Shown piece by piece: positions 25,850-33,950 of a DNA stretch of 64,000 bases. A program made the position numbers and the translations under genes. Under the pieces are notes generated by a model. The model ran no database searches. It was not told where the DNA came from and was given only the letters and a program-made list of their open reading frames with translations. The stretch's first letter is position 1; the number at the start of each line of letters is the position of its first letter. This stretch comes from an uncultured Collinsella sp. (GTDB lineage: Bacteria; Actinomycetota; Coriobacteriia; Coriobacteriales; Coriobacteriaceae): positions 1-64,000 of the forward strand of contig CATYVH010000008.1 in assembly GCA_958413765.1 (NCBI GenBank), in the 5' to 3' direction.

Positions 25850-26080
25850 GCGCAGGCTCGAGTTCGTGAGGCGCTTGTCGGGGTGCAGCCCGATCGACCA
25901 GGCGACGAGCATCCCGCCGAAGCAGTCGATGACCGGGCTCAGGTAGACCTTCTCGCCGCCCGGGAGTCTGAACTCGGTGATGTCGGTGAGCCACAGCAGG
26001 TTGGGCTCGTCGGCGTGGAAATTCCTGTTTACGAGGTTCTCCGGCGCCTTGTAGACCTCGCCGGCGTAGGAGCTGTAGCC
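25850..26080 (-). pseudogene. IS3-family transposase (integrase core) fragment
   Basis: On the - strand from 26080 one frame reads GYSSYAGEVYKAPENLV, NRNFHADEPN, LLWLTDITEFRLPGG and VYLSPVIDCFGGMLVAW, which is the rve catalytic core of IS3-type OrfB with its first two acidic residues (WLTD, VID). It has no start, lacks the HTH N-terminus and the third catalytic Glu, and stops at the TetR stop codon. It marks the left edge of the GC-rich cobalamin region. The remaining 26081-26154 holds nothing I recognise. Confidence 0.85.
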
Positions 26081-26154
26081 TGAGGATCATTAAAAGAAAG
26101 TCCAGTTTATCCTTCCCACTCCAATTGGGAATCCTCCGATGCGCCTTCGCACGC

Positions 26155-27288
26155 TCACATGACCTCGATACCATGCGAGCGTGCGAACTCGACGAGCTCT
26201 GCGTTGCGGGCGTTTATGGTGCCGAAGGCGGCGGGGCACACAATAAGGCGCGCGCAGTGGACGAGGAGCTCTTTGGCGCGGGCTATGGTTTTATCCCCGA
26301 TCGGCTCGAAGGCGCGCTCGGCCACGCATTCCGCTGCCAGGTCGCGCGCGAGCTCGCAGTCGATGTCCCCTTCGTGCAGAACGCCCGCGTAGAACGCCTT
26401 GCCCTGCCGGACGAGCTGGCGAAACACAGCCGACCCCGTACCTGCGCCGGCGATGACGAACGTGTGCGCATCGCCGTGCGGGCGTCCAATTTCCACGCTG
26501 CCGAAGCGCTCGTTGAAGGTGCCATGTTGAAGGCCGTAGAGCTCGCCAATCGTCTCGCGCGTGAATATGTCCTCGGGTACGCCGGCGCGGAAGACCCGGC
26601 CGTCCTTCACGCAAATCACCTTGTCGGCGCTTTTCTGCGCGAGCTCGAGTTCGTGGATGGACATGATGACAGCCACATTCCGCGATTTCGCAAGGTGGCG
26701 AAGTATTCGCAGCAGGTCGATCTGGTAGCGGATATCGAGATACGACGTGGGCTCGTCGAGCACGAGCACACGCGGATCCTGCGCGATGGCGCGTGCGAGC
26801 ATGACGCGCTGGCGTTGCCCGTCGCTTATCTGCATGAAGTCGCGCTCGGCGAGCTCTTCCACATGTGCGGTTTTCATGGCCTCGTCGACCCGACTATGGT
26901 CGTCGGGCGAGAGTGTGCCCATTCGCCCGGTGTAGGGGTGCCTTCCCGCCTCTACGACATCGCGGCAGGTGAGGAGCTCGGTCCGGGGGCGATCTGTCAG
27001 CATAACGGCAAGGTTCCTTGCAAACTCCGCCGTCTTCCATCGGGAAATCTCTCGCCCGTCGAGCTCGACCGCGCCGGCAAGCGGTGCCAGATGGCGTGTG
27101 ATGGTTTTTAAGATGGTCGACTTGCCCGAGCCGTTCGGCCCGATGAGCGCCACGACGTCGCCCGCGCGAACCTCCAGATCGACGCCTTCGACTACGACCT
27201 TCTTGTCGTAGCCCGCCGACAGGTCGCTTATGTGGAAAAGCGGCGCTCCGTCAGTCTGCGTTTTGGGCCGCGGCACGAATTCCCCCAT
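26155..27288 (-). CDS. FecE/BtuD-type ABC transporter ATP-binding protein with C-terminal extension
   Basis: The 377-residue protein powers the neighbouring FecCD-type permease. Residues about 17-255 form the ATPase: Walker A IGPNGSGKST, signature QISDGQRQR (LSGGQ variant), Walker B VLVLDEPTSYLD, switch SIHELE. The Q-loop position reads VMLTDRPRTE, without the usual Gln. Residues about 260-377 are an added domain (FVIAGAGTGSAVFRQL ... HGIEVM) that looks Rossmann-like; its role is unknown. It follows the permease stop directly. Under the upstream cobalamin riboswitch, the substrate could be a corrinoid, cobalt or iron tetrapyrrole. Confidence 0.88.
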   Translation of the reverse strand: MGEFVPRPKTQTDGAPLFHISDLSAGYDKKVVVEGVDLEVRAGDVVALIGPNGSGKSTILKTITRHLAPLAGAVELDGREISRWKTAEFARNLAVMLTDRPRTELLTCRDVVEAGRHPYTGRMGTLSPDDHSRVDEAMKTAHVEELAERDFMQISDGQRQRVMLARAIAQDPRVLVLDEPTSYLDIRYQIDLLRILRHLAKSRNVAVIMSIHELELAQKSADKVICVKDGRVFRAGVPEDIFTRETIGELYGLQHGTFNERFGSVEIGRPHGDAHTFVIAGAGTGSAVFRQLVRQGKAFYAGVLHEGDIDCELARDLAAECVAERAFEPIGDKTIARAKELLVHCARLIVCPAAFGTINARNAELVEFARSHGIEVM

Positions 27289-28329
27289 CTACCTCACCCG
27301 CTTCTTCAACATGAGCGCGATAACCACCGGAGCGCCGAAGATGGCGGTGACGGCGCTGATGGAAAGCTCGACGGGAGAGAACAGCGTGCGCGCGATCAAA
27401 TCGCAGCCCGCGCAGAAGATGGCGCCTCCCAAGAAGCACGCAGGAATCACGCGGATGGGCTTCGACGACTTTAGCGCCGACTTCACGAGATGCGGAACCG
27501 CGATGCCTACGAACGACACCGGACCAGCGAACGCGGTCACGCAGGCGGAGAGCATGCTCGCTAGAAGGACGAGCACCACGCGGAAGCGTTCGACGTTCAC
27601 GCCGACGCTTTTCGCGTAGGCTTCTCCCAGTTGGAAGGCGGAAAGGGGCTTCGATATCGCGAATACGCATGCGCTCACGGTAATCACCACGACCGCGATG
27701 ACCGCGATGTCGTCCCAGCTCGAACCCGAGAAGCTACCCAAAGACCAGTTGTGCAGGTTCACGATGGACTGGTCGTCGGCGAAGGCGATGAGGAAGTTCG
27801 TCGCCGCCGAGCAGATGTATCCCACCATGACGCCCGCCACGATGAGCATGGCCATGGAACTTATGCGCCGTGCGATGAGGAGCACGAAGCCGATGGTGAT
27901 AAGCGAGCCCAGAAACGCTGCGGCCACCATGGCCGGCGAGGACATGGCCTGGTTCGCGCCCAGAAGTACGATCATCGTAAGCGCGACGACGAACTTTGCG
28001 CCCGAGGAGACGCCCAAGATGAACGGGTCGGCGATGGGGTTGTTGAAAAACGTCTGCAGCAGGAACCCGGAAAGCGAAAGTGCCCCGCCGAGAAGCACGG
28101 CTGAAAGCACGCGCGGCAGGCGAATCTCCCAGATGACCTGGCTTTCCATGGAATTGGCCGCGCCGCCCGAAAGGATGCCGGGGATGTGGTCTGCGGGCAC
28201 GAGCACGCTCCCGATGCACAGGTTAGCCCCGACGAGCACGATGAGGGCAACAGCGAGCAGCGCCGTCACGACGCGACACCGTGCGGCGCGCCCCGATTCG
28301 TCGTATGCCATGGAAAGTCGGCTTCTCAT
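27289..28329 (-). CDS. FecCD-family ABC transporter permease
   Basis: The 346-residue membrane protein has about nine to ten helices and FecCD/BtuC hallmarks: IRLPRVLSAVLLGGALSLSG early, and ISFVGIAVPH-like GPVSFVGIAVPHLVK plus the GAIFCAGCDLIARTLF segment late. FecCD permeases work as homodimers to import iron-siderophores, haem or cobalamin. It sits between the substrate-binding protein (4-bp gap) and ATPase genes. Confidence 0.93.
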   Translation of the reverse strand: MRSRLSMAYDESGRAARCRVVTALLAVALIVLVGANLCIGSVLVPADHIPGILSGGAANSMESQVIWEIRLPRVLSAVLLGGALSLSGFLLQTFFNNPIADPFILGVSSGAKFVVALTMIVLLGANQAMSSPAMVAAAFLGSLITIGFVLLIARRISSMAMLIVAGVMVGYICSAATNFLIAFADDQSIVNLHNWSLGSFSGSSWDDIAVIAVVVITVSACVFAISKPLSAFQLGEAYAKSVGVNVERFRVVLVLLASMLSACVTAFAGPVSFVGIAVPHLVKSALKSSKPIRVIPACFLGGAIFCAGCDLIARTLFSPVELSISAVTAIFGAPVVIALMLKKRVR

Positions 28330-28333
28330 GGTG

Positions 28334-29905
28334 CTAGCCGAGCTTCCTCAGATAATGGAAGTCGCTCGCGTCATCGCCGGTGAACGCCCCGTGCAGCTCG
28401 TCGATAATGTCGGCTGTAGAAGTCATCTGCTGGTACATGTCGGTGCTTGTGACCCAGACGTTGCCGTTCTTCACGGCTTTGAACTGCGACAATAGCGCGT
28501 TTTTGCCTACGAAGTCGTTCAAGGTGGCAACCGATTCGTCGATGGTGCCGTTGTAGACGATGATGTCGGCATCCTTCGCCGTCGCGTAGAAGCGCTCCAT
28601 TTCGAGCGTTACTGACGAACCTGACGTCGACGCCGTCTGCGCGTCATCGAGCGCATAGCTGCCGCCTGCAAGCTCGATCATCTGCACCACGTAGTCGCCC
28701 GCCCGCCGCGTGACGGCGGCCCCGTTCGAGTTAATGTAGAAATACGCCACGGTTTTACCTGACGACGCGAGCCCCGACGTTTGCTCGACGCGGGCCTTCT
28801 GCTCGTTGAACAGGTGCGCGGCCTCGTCTTCCTTGTCGAATAGGACGCCGAAAAGCTTAATCCACTCAACGCGCCCGAGTGCTTCGGGCTCGCTCGACGA
28901 CTGTTCGGTGAGCACGACGAGCCCGAGCTTCTGCAGCTTTTCCTTCACATCGGGCGTGTGGTTGATCATGGTGTTCTCGATGGCGAGCGTGCAGCCCGAG
29001 GCCGATATTCGCTCGTAGTCGGGCGCGCTGTACTTGCCGCCGTAGGCGATCGCCCCACTTTCGAGCGCGCTTTTGAAGCCTGCGACCGAGCAATCGTCGG
29101 CCTTCGTGCCCGACATGATGATATTGTCGTTCGCATCGAGCGCGTCGACCAGGCACATCGTCGCCGACGACACGAGGTACACCTTGTCGGCGGGGCGCCT
29201 TATGACCGCGATGTCGGAGCTCAACCCATCAGGTACCTTCGCATCTTGCGGCACCACGAGGAAACGCTCCCCATTCGAAACGCAGATAAGCCGCAGACCG
29301 CCTTCGAACTCGTCGACAGTGAAGTGCTCGGCGTATTCAAGCTGAAGCGCCCCCGTCGGCTCCCAGCCGCAGCCCAAATCGGCGTTGTGGAAGTCGGCCG
29401 CGGCGCTTGAAGCCGTTCCTGCAGGGGAGCCGCCGCTTGCATCGTCGCCCGATTTCTCCTTCATGGTGGATGAGTCGAAGTGGATCGTGTAGTCGATGGT
29501 GTGCGGCGTCGACATGGCGACGGTCTCGGCCGACACGGCGATGTCCTCGTCGAGCGTGACGGGTATCTCGAACGTGGAGTTGCCGCCGTCGTTTACGGGC
29601 GCGTAGTCCACGCCGTCGACGGTCATCTTGTCGTAGTTCGAACTCGACCAGGTGATGGTCGCGGTGTAGGTGTCGCCATCCTTCACAATTGTGGTGGGTG
29701 AGGCGATGCTTGCGCGCCCTGACCCACCGGAAAGCGAGACACTCACAGTGTATTCCTGAGAGCCCGCCGTGCCACCGGTCGCGTTCGGGCTCGCACTGCA
29801 CCCCGCGAAGGGAAGCGCGAGCAGGGCGACGAGAACGCAGGTGATCGCGCGCGCCGCGATGCTGTGGCGCTTCCTGTTTTCCCCCTTGGGGAGAATCGAC
29901 CGCAT
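28334..29905 (-). CDS. ABC substrate-binding lipoprotein with extra N-terminal beta-rich domain
   Basis: The 523-residue protein has a signal with lipobox PFAGC (lipid-modified Cys36). Residues about 50-145 form a beta-rich domain (TATITWSSSNYDKMTVDG, then STFEIPVTLDED) resembling iron/haem-associated NEAT-like modules. Residues about 170-523 are a class III binding protein of the FepB/BtuF type (SDIAVIRRPADKVYLVSSA, ISASGCTLAIEN, KTVAYFYINSNG). A 4-bp gap separates it from the next upstream lipoprotein gene, whose product seems to share the N-terminal domain. The long basic n-region (about 18 residues) is unusual but no better start is visible. Confidence 0.85.
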   Translation of the reverse strand: MRSILPKGENRKRHSIAARAITCVLVALLALPFAGCSASPNATGGTAGSQEYTVSVSLSGGSGRASIASPTTIVKDGDTYTATITWSSSNYDKMTVDGVDYAPVNDGGNSTFEIPVTLDEDIAVSAETVAMSTPHTIDYTIHFDSSTMKEKSGDDASGGSPAGTASSAAADFHNADLGCGWEPTGALQLEYAEHFTVDEFEGGLRLICVSNGERFLVVPQDAKVPDGLSSDIAVIRRPADKVYLVSSATMCLVDALDANDNIIMSGTKADDCSVAGFKSALESGAIAYGGKYSAPDYERISASGCTLAIENTMINHTPDVKEKLQKLGLVVLTEQSSSEPEALGRVEWIKLFGVLFDKEDEAAHLFNEQKARVEQTSGLASSGKTVAYFYINSNGAAVTRRAGDYVVQMIELAGGSYALDDAQTASTSGSSVTLEMERFYATAKDADIIVYNGTIDESVATLNDFVGKNALLSQFKAVKNGNVWVTSTDMYQQMTSTADIIDELHGAFTGDDASDFHYLRKLG

Positions 29906-29909
29906 GGCG

Positions 29910-30443
29910 TTACTTCAGTGCGTCGGCGCGCAGATCGACGCCGGCGGATTCGAACACAAGCGTGCGGTCGTACCACTGCTCTTTTCTAATACTCCACGCG
30001 GCACAGGCGGTGTCCTCGTCGAGCGCATCAACGGGCACGTCGTAGGTGTACTTGCCTTCCGCGTTTTCCACATAGGGGATGAAGTCGGCCTCGCTCGCGG
30101 CGGCAGCCTCGTCGCCCGTGCCCATGAAGAGCTTGCCGTAGCCCGTGCCGGAAAGCGTCATCACGCAGTGCATGGAGCCGTTTTCCACGATGAGCTGGGC
30201 GTCCACAATCCTGAACATGTTCGAGCTGGAATCTACGGTGATCGGATAGGTGCCGTCGGCCACCTTGTCGGCGGTGATGGGGGCAGCGCTTGCACCCTCG
30301 GTCGCATCGGCCGCCTGCTCGGTCTTTTCCTGGGAATCGGCATCGCTTGCCTTTGCGCTGTCGATTGAATTTCCGCCGCAGCCGGCGAGCGAGAACGCGA
30401 AAAGCGCCGCCGACAGGGCGAAGACGAGGGTTTTCTTCAACAT
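29910..30443 (-). CDS. lipoprotein with NEAT-like/iron-associated domain, unknown ligand
   Basis: The 177-residue lipoprotein has a lipobox SLAGC (Cys23 of the form starting MLKKTLVFAL), then a Ser/Ala/Asp linker and one beta-rich domain (about 55-175) with YGKLFMGTGDEA and a YDVPVDALDEDTACA segment. That segment parallels FEIPVTLDEDIAVSA in the neighbouring binding protein. It may capture a tetrapyrrole or metal complex at the cell surface. The start at 30443 has AAAGGAA upstream; the longer in-frame start at 30542 overlaps a palindrome and is rejected. Confidence 0.78.
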   Translation of the reverse strand: MLKKTLVFALSAALFAFSLAGCGGNSIDSAKASDADSQEKTEQAADATEGASAAPITADKVADGTYPITVDSSSNMFRIVDAQLIVENGSMHCVMTLSGTGYGKLFMGTGDEAAAASEADFIPYVENAEGKYTYDVPVDALDEDTACAAWSIRKEQWYDRTLVFESAGVDLRADALK

Positions 30444-30505
30444 GGAGGGGTTCCTTTCAATCGCTTCGACCGCCCGCGCCGTGCGGTGGGCGGGCGGGAT
30501 GCGAA

Positions 30506-30552
30506 TGCAACGGGCATGCGCCGTCGGTCGGGGAAGGCGCATGCCCGTTGCA
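30506..30552. repeat. 17-bp inverted repeat between cbiK-like and lipoprotein genes
   Basis: Arms 30506-30522 and 30536-30552 are perfect reverse complements around a 13-base loop. No T-run follows on the - strand, so it may be an mRNA processing or stabilising hairpin in the operon rather than a terminator. Confidence 0.8.
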
Positions 30553-30587
30553 CGGGGACGCGACCGGCGCCCCCGTGCGCGGCGAGT

Positions 30588-31514
30588 TTAGAGCTTGGCG
30601 ATGGCGTCGTCCACGTGTGAGACGTAGATGTCGTCGACCGCGACGTTCTGTCCCAGACCCTGGAGCAGGCACGTCACTTCGAAGCCGGCGGCCACGAACT
30701 TCGCAGCCCAGCTGTCAGGGTCGGTCTCGTCTGCCATGTCGTTGTTCGCGTGGTCGCCCGCGACCACCATGAACGGCGCGAGCACGGCCTTCTTGTACCC
30801 TGCGGCGCTCGCGGCGGCGATAACATCCTCGCAGGTCGGTTCAGCCTCGACGGTGCCGACGAAGAACTGCGTCAAGCCCTCGTTCTTGAACACTTCCTGC
30901 ATCTTGGCATAGTCGGCGTTGGAATCGGCTTCGGTGCCGTGGCCCATGAGGCACAGCGCCGTCTTGCCGTCGTCGAAGGACGCCATGTTCTCCTTAATGG
31001 CTGCGGCCACCTTCTTGTAGTCGTCGTCGGAGGTGAGCAACGGGTCGCCGAGCGAGATCTTGTCGAACTTGTCGGCGTACTTGTCGAGCTCGTCTTTCAC
31101 GTCGGTGTATTCCAGGCCGCCCATGAGATGCGTCGGCTGCACGACGATTTCCTTCACGCCGTCTTTCACGCAGCGGTCGAGCGCCTCGGTCATGTTGTCG
31201 ATCGTGATGCCGTCGCGCTTCTTCAGCTTGTCGATGATGATCTGCGCGGTGAAGGCGCGGCGGATGTCGTAGTCCTGCCAGTACTTCTCGCGGATAGCGT
31301 CTTCGATGGCGCCGATGGTGATGTGGCGCGAGTCGTTGTAGCTCGTGCCGAAGCTCGTGACGAGGATGACCGGCTTCACGGCCTTCTCCTTTTCGCTCGA
31401 TTTCTCGGAACTTGCGGAGGTGCTGGAGCAGCCCGCGAGCGTGATTCCGGCGAGCGCGACGGCTCCGGTTGCTGCGGCGCCCATGAAGCTGCGGCGTGAC
31501 ATCTGGTCGGACAT
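30588..31514 (-). CDS. cbiK: sirohydrochlorin cobaltochelatase CbiK-type, predicted Tat-exported lipoprotein
   Basis: The 308-residue protein has a twin-arginine motif MSRRSFMGAAA, a hydrophobic stretch and lipobox TLAGC (Cys29), so it should be anchored outside the membrane. The rest is a CbiK chelatase: ILVTSFGTSYNDSR, QPTHLMGG (His129), LMGHGTEADS (His192), and a TVEAEPT segment with the acidic ligand. CbiK inserts Co2+ into sirohydrochlorin; a periplasmic CbiK is known in Desulfovibrio vulgaris. Start ATG 31514 has AAAGG upstream and keeps the Tat motif at the N-terminus. It is the first gene after the cobalamin riboswitch. Confidence 0.9.
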   Translation of the reverse strand: MSDQMSRRSFMGAAATGAVALAGITLAGCSSTSASSEKSSEKEKAVKPVILVTSFGTSYNDSRHITIGAIEDAIREKYWQDYDIRRAFTAQIIIDKLKKRDGITIDNMTEALDRCVKDGVKEIVVQPTHLMGGLEYTDVKDELDKYADKFDKISLGDPLLTSDDDYKKVAAAIKENMASFDDGKTALCLMGHGTEADSNADYAKMQEVFKNEGLTQFFVGTVEAEPTCEDVIAAASAAGYKKAVLAPFMVVAGDHANNDMADETDPDSWAAKFVAAGFEVTCLLQGLGQNVAVDDIYVSHVDDAIAKL

Positions 31515-31609
31515 GGTTTTACCTTTCCTCGGTTTGCCGGTCCCCCGGCGACAGTTGCTTGTCGGCACAAGCGAAAGAAAAGCGCACCCCTCGGGGTTCA
31601 CAAGGAGCT

Positions 31610-31745
31610 AACGCCACGGCGATGCCGTGAGGAAAAGGCGAAGCAGTCTGGCTTGGGGCGCGAGGCGGTTCGCCCGCGCGTCCTATACAGTAATGTCCCT
31701 TGCCCAGGATTCCCACCTGGTTCCCTCCGCAAGCCAGCGCGGGCT
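31610..31745 (-). ncRNA. cobalamin riboswitch upstream of the cbiK/ABC operon
   Basis: Read on the - strand, the conserved core GGGAACCAGGTGGGAATCC lies at 31726-31708, followed by GGGACATTACTGTA (31699-31685) and a B12-box-like AAGCCAGACTGCTT (31656-31643). These match the GGGAA..GGTG..AATCC, CTGTA and AGCCAG blocks of the AdoCbl riboswitch family. Outer boundaries are approximate. Between it and cbiK the leader has further hairpins, including ACCCC/GGGGT before a T-rich stretch, which could serve as the expression platform. Confidence 0.85.
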
Positions 31746-31809
31746 GTGCGGACGCCGCGCCGGTCATTTCCTTTTATCCGATTGTCATATGCTCGTTGCC
31801 GAATCTTTT

Positions 31810-31820
31810 ACTATGATAGT
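31810..31820. promoter_or_regulatory. palindrome in the divergent cbiK-cobM region
   Basis: ACTAT-G-ATAGT is a perfect 11-base palindrome containing a TATGAT -10-like box on the + strand. It is a candidate promoter/operator for the cobM operon. I saw no second complete cobalamin riboswitch between here and cobM; an AAAGCCAGGGC at about 31850 is only a partial B12-box likeness. Confidence 0.35.
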
Positions 31821-31972
31821 GGGCACTTGTGAACGTGTCAAAGCCAGGGCGGGCGGCATTGCGCCTCCTGCCTGCGTATTTGCGCCGATTGCCGCTTCGG
31901 GCGCCGTGTTTTGCCCGCTGCGCGAATGGCGGCGTAAACGGTTGCGATGAGAAACGGGAAGGGAAGGCTCGG

Positions 31973-32764
31973 ATGATTCATATCGTTGGCGCAGGCTCGG
32001 GCGCCGCCGACCTTATCACGCTGCGCGGGGCTCGTCTTCTGCGCGCGGCCGACGTGGTCGTTTGGGCGGGGAGCCTTGTGAACCCCGAGCTGCTCGCCGA
32101 GTGCAAGGAATCCTGCGTCGTCTACGACAGCGCGCACATGACCTTGGAGGAAGTGCTCGACGTGATGTGCGCGGCAGATGCGCGGGGCGAGGAAGTGGTG
32201 CGCCTGCACACGGGCGACCCGTGCCTGTACGGCGCCATCCAGGAGCAGATGGACGCGCTCGACGCGCGCGGCGTGGACTACGAGGTGGTGCCCGGCGTGT
32301 CGAGCTTTTGCGGTGCCGCGGCGGCGCTTCGCCAGGAATACACGCTGCCGGGAATTAGCCAGTCGGTCGTGATCACGCGGCTTTCCGGGCGCACCCCCAT
32401 GCCTGCGGGCGAGGGCATGCGCACCATGGCGGAAAGCGGCTCGACTATGGTCATCTTCCTGAGCTCGGGTATGCTCGCCGAGCTTTCCGCCGAGCTTTTG
32501 GCCGCGGGCCGCAGCTCCGACGAGCCGGCGGCGCTCGTGTATAAGGCGACCTGGCCTGAGGAGCGCGTGGTGCGATGCACAGTGGGCACGCTCGCCGATG
32601 CGGGCGCGCGAGAGGGCATCGACCGCACGGCGCTCGTGGTGGTGGGCCGCGTGCTCGGAGCTCGCGGCGGGCTTGCGCACGACGGCGCGCAGGCGGAGTC
32701 GTACGAGCGCAGCAAGCTTTACGACCCTTCGTTTGCCACGGGGTATCGGAAGGCGAGCAGCTAG
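31973..32764 (+). CDS. cobM: cobalt-precorrin-4 C11-methyltransferase
   Basis: The 263-residue SAM-dependent methylase of the corrin ring (CbiF/CobM) has the family loops GAGSGAADLITLRG at the N-terminus, HTGDPCLYGA, and VVPGVSSFCGAAAAL. It heads the 17-gene + strand cobalamin operon and is divergent from the riboswitch-controlled cbiK operon. Start ATG 31973 follows GGGAAGG; the in-frame extension back to 31829 is not supported. Confidence 0.95.
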   Translation: MIHIVGAGSGAADLITLRGARLLRAADVVVWAGSLVNPELLAECKESCVVYDSAHMTLEEVLDVMCAADARGEEVVRLHTGDPCLYGAIQEQMDALDARGVDYEVVPGVSSFCGAAAALRQEYTLPGISQSVVITRLSGRTPMPAGEGMRTMAESGSTMVIFLSSGMLAELSAELLAAGRSSDEPAALVYKATWPEERVVRCTVGTLADAGAREGIDRTALVVVGRVLGARGGLAHDGAQAESYERSKLYDPSFATGYRKASS

Positions 32765-32765
32765 C

Positions 32766-33950
32766 GTGGCCTTCGAGCACTACATATATACCGGGACGAC
32801 CCGCCTGCGCTGCGGCTACACCACGGGGAGCTGCGCCGCTCTCGCGGCGAAGGCGGCCTGCGAGATGCTCTTGTCACGAAAGACCGTGGGCCGCGTGTCG
32901 ATCGTCACCCCCGGCGGGCTGCCCGTCGAGACGGACGTGGTCGACGTATGCATCGGCGAGGGGTGCGCCCAGTGCGCCGTGCGAAAGGACGCAGGCGACG
33001 ATGCCGATGTGACCGACGGCGTGCTCGTGTACGCGCTCGTGGAACATGCGGGGCCGGGCACGGGCGCTGCGGGCAGCAAGGGCGTGCCCGCGCGCGAATC
33101 GGAAGTTTCCGTCGATGGCGGCGTGGGCGTGGGGCGCGTGACGTTGCCCGGGCTCGAGCAGCCGGTGGGAGCGGCCGCCATCAACGCGACGCCGCGCGCG
33201 ATGATCACTTCGGCGGTGCGCGAGGTGTGCGCCGCGCACGGCTTTTCTGGAAATATTGCTGTGACGATTTCGGTACCCGAGGGTGTTGCCCTTGCCGAAA
33301 AGACCTTCAACCCGCACCTGGGGATAGAGGACGGCATCTCCATCCTGGGCACGACGGGCATCGTCGAGCCGCGCAGCCTCGCTGCCTTGCGCGACAGCAT
33401 CGAGCTCGAGATCCGGCAGCATGCGGCTATGGGGCGGCGCGGAGTCGTGCTCACGCCCGGCAACTACGGCGGGCAGTTCATCTCGGGGCATTTCCACCTA
33501 AACGGTGCGCCGGTGGTCTTTATCTCCAACTTTGTGGGCGATGCGATTGATTGCTGCGTTCGCGAGGGATTTACCAATGTCCTTCTTGTGGGACACATCG
33601 GCAAGCTAGTGAAGGTCGCGGGCGGCATCATGGACACCCATTCGCGTACCGCCGACTGCCGCGCGGAGATTCTGGCCGCCCACGCGGCCTTGGCCGGCGC
33701 GGGCGCGAAGACCGTGCACGAGATCATGTCGTCGGTCACGACCACGACGGCGCTTGAGGTAATCGAGGCCGCTGGCGTGGGGGACGCTGTGCGCGCCTCG
33801 CTCGCTGCGGCAATTGAGGACAGGTTGCGCCGCCGCGCGGCGGGCGCATGCGACATCGCCGCGGTCGTGTTCGACGCCGGGCGCCGCGAGCTTTTCCGCA
33901 CGTCGGGCGCCGATGCTGTTATCGGGGAATTGGGGGCGACGTATGAGTAA
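32766..33950 (+). CDS. cbiD: cobalt-precorrin-5B C1-methyltransferase
   Basis: The 394-residue CbiD methylates C1 of the ring in the anaerobic pathway. The N-terminal RCGYTTGSCAALAAKAA segment is diagnostic, and a later GNYGGQFISGHFHL lies in the core. The start is a GTG one base after the cobM stop; upstream in-frame codons belong to cobM in another frame. The 3' end overlaps cbiL by 8 bp. CbiD is specific to the anaerobic, early-cobalt route. Confidence 0.95.
   Translation: MAFEHYIYTGTTRLRCGYTTGSCAALAAKAACEMLLSRKTVGRVSIVTPGGLPVETDVVDVCIGEGCAQCAVRKDAGDDADVTDGVLVYALVEHAGPGTGAAGSKGVPARESEVSVDGGVGVGRVTLPGLEQPVGAAAINATPRAMITSAVREVCAAHGFSGNIAVTISVPEGVALAEKTFNPHLGIEDGISILGTTGIVEPRSLAALRDSIELEIRQHAAMGRRGVVLTPGNYGGQFISGHFHLNGAPVVFISNFVGDAIDCCVREGFTNVLLVGHIGKLVKVAGGIMDTHSRTADCRAEILAAHAALAGAGAKTVHEIMSSVTTTTALEVIEAAGVGDAVRASLAAAIEDRLRRRAAGACDIAAVVFDAGRRELFRTSGADAVIGELGATYE

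Noticed and set aside
31840..31900. Possible second cobalamin riboswitch upstream of cobM, from AAAGCCAGGGC and nearby CCTGCC
   Set aside because: Only a partial B12-box likeness; the GGGAA..GGTG..AATCC and CTGTA blocks are missing on the + strand.
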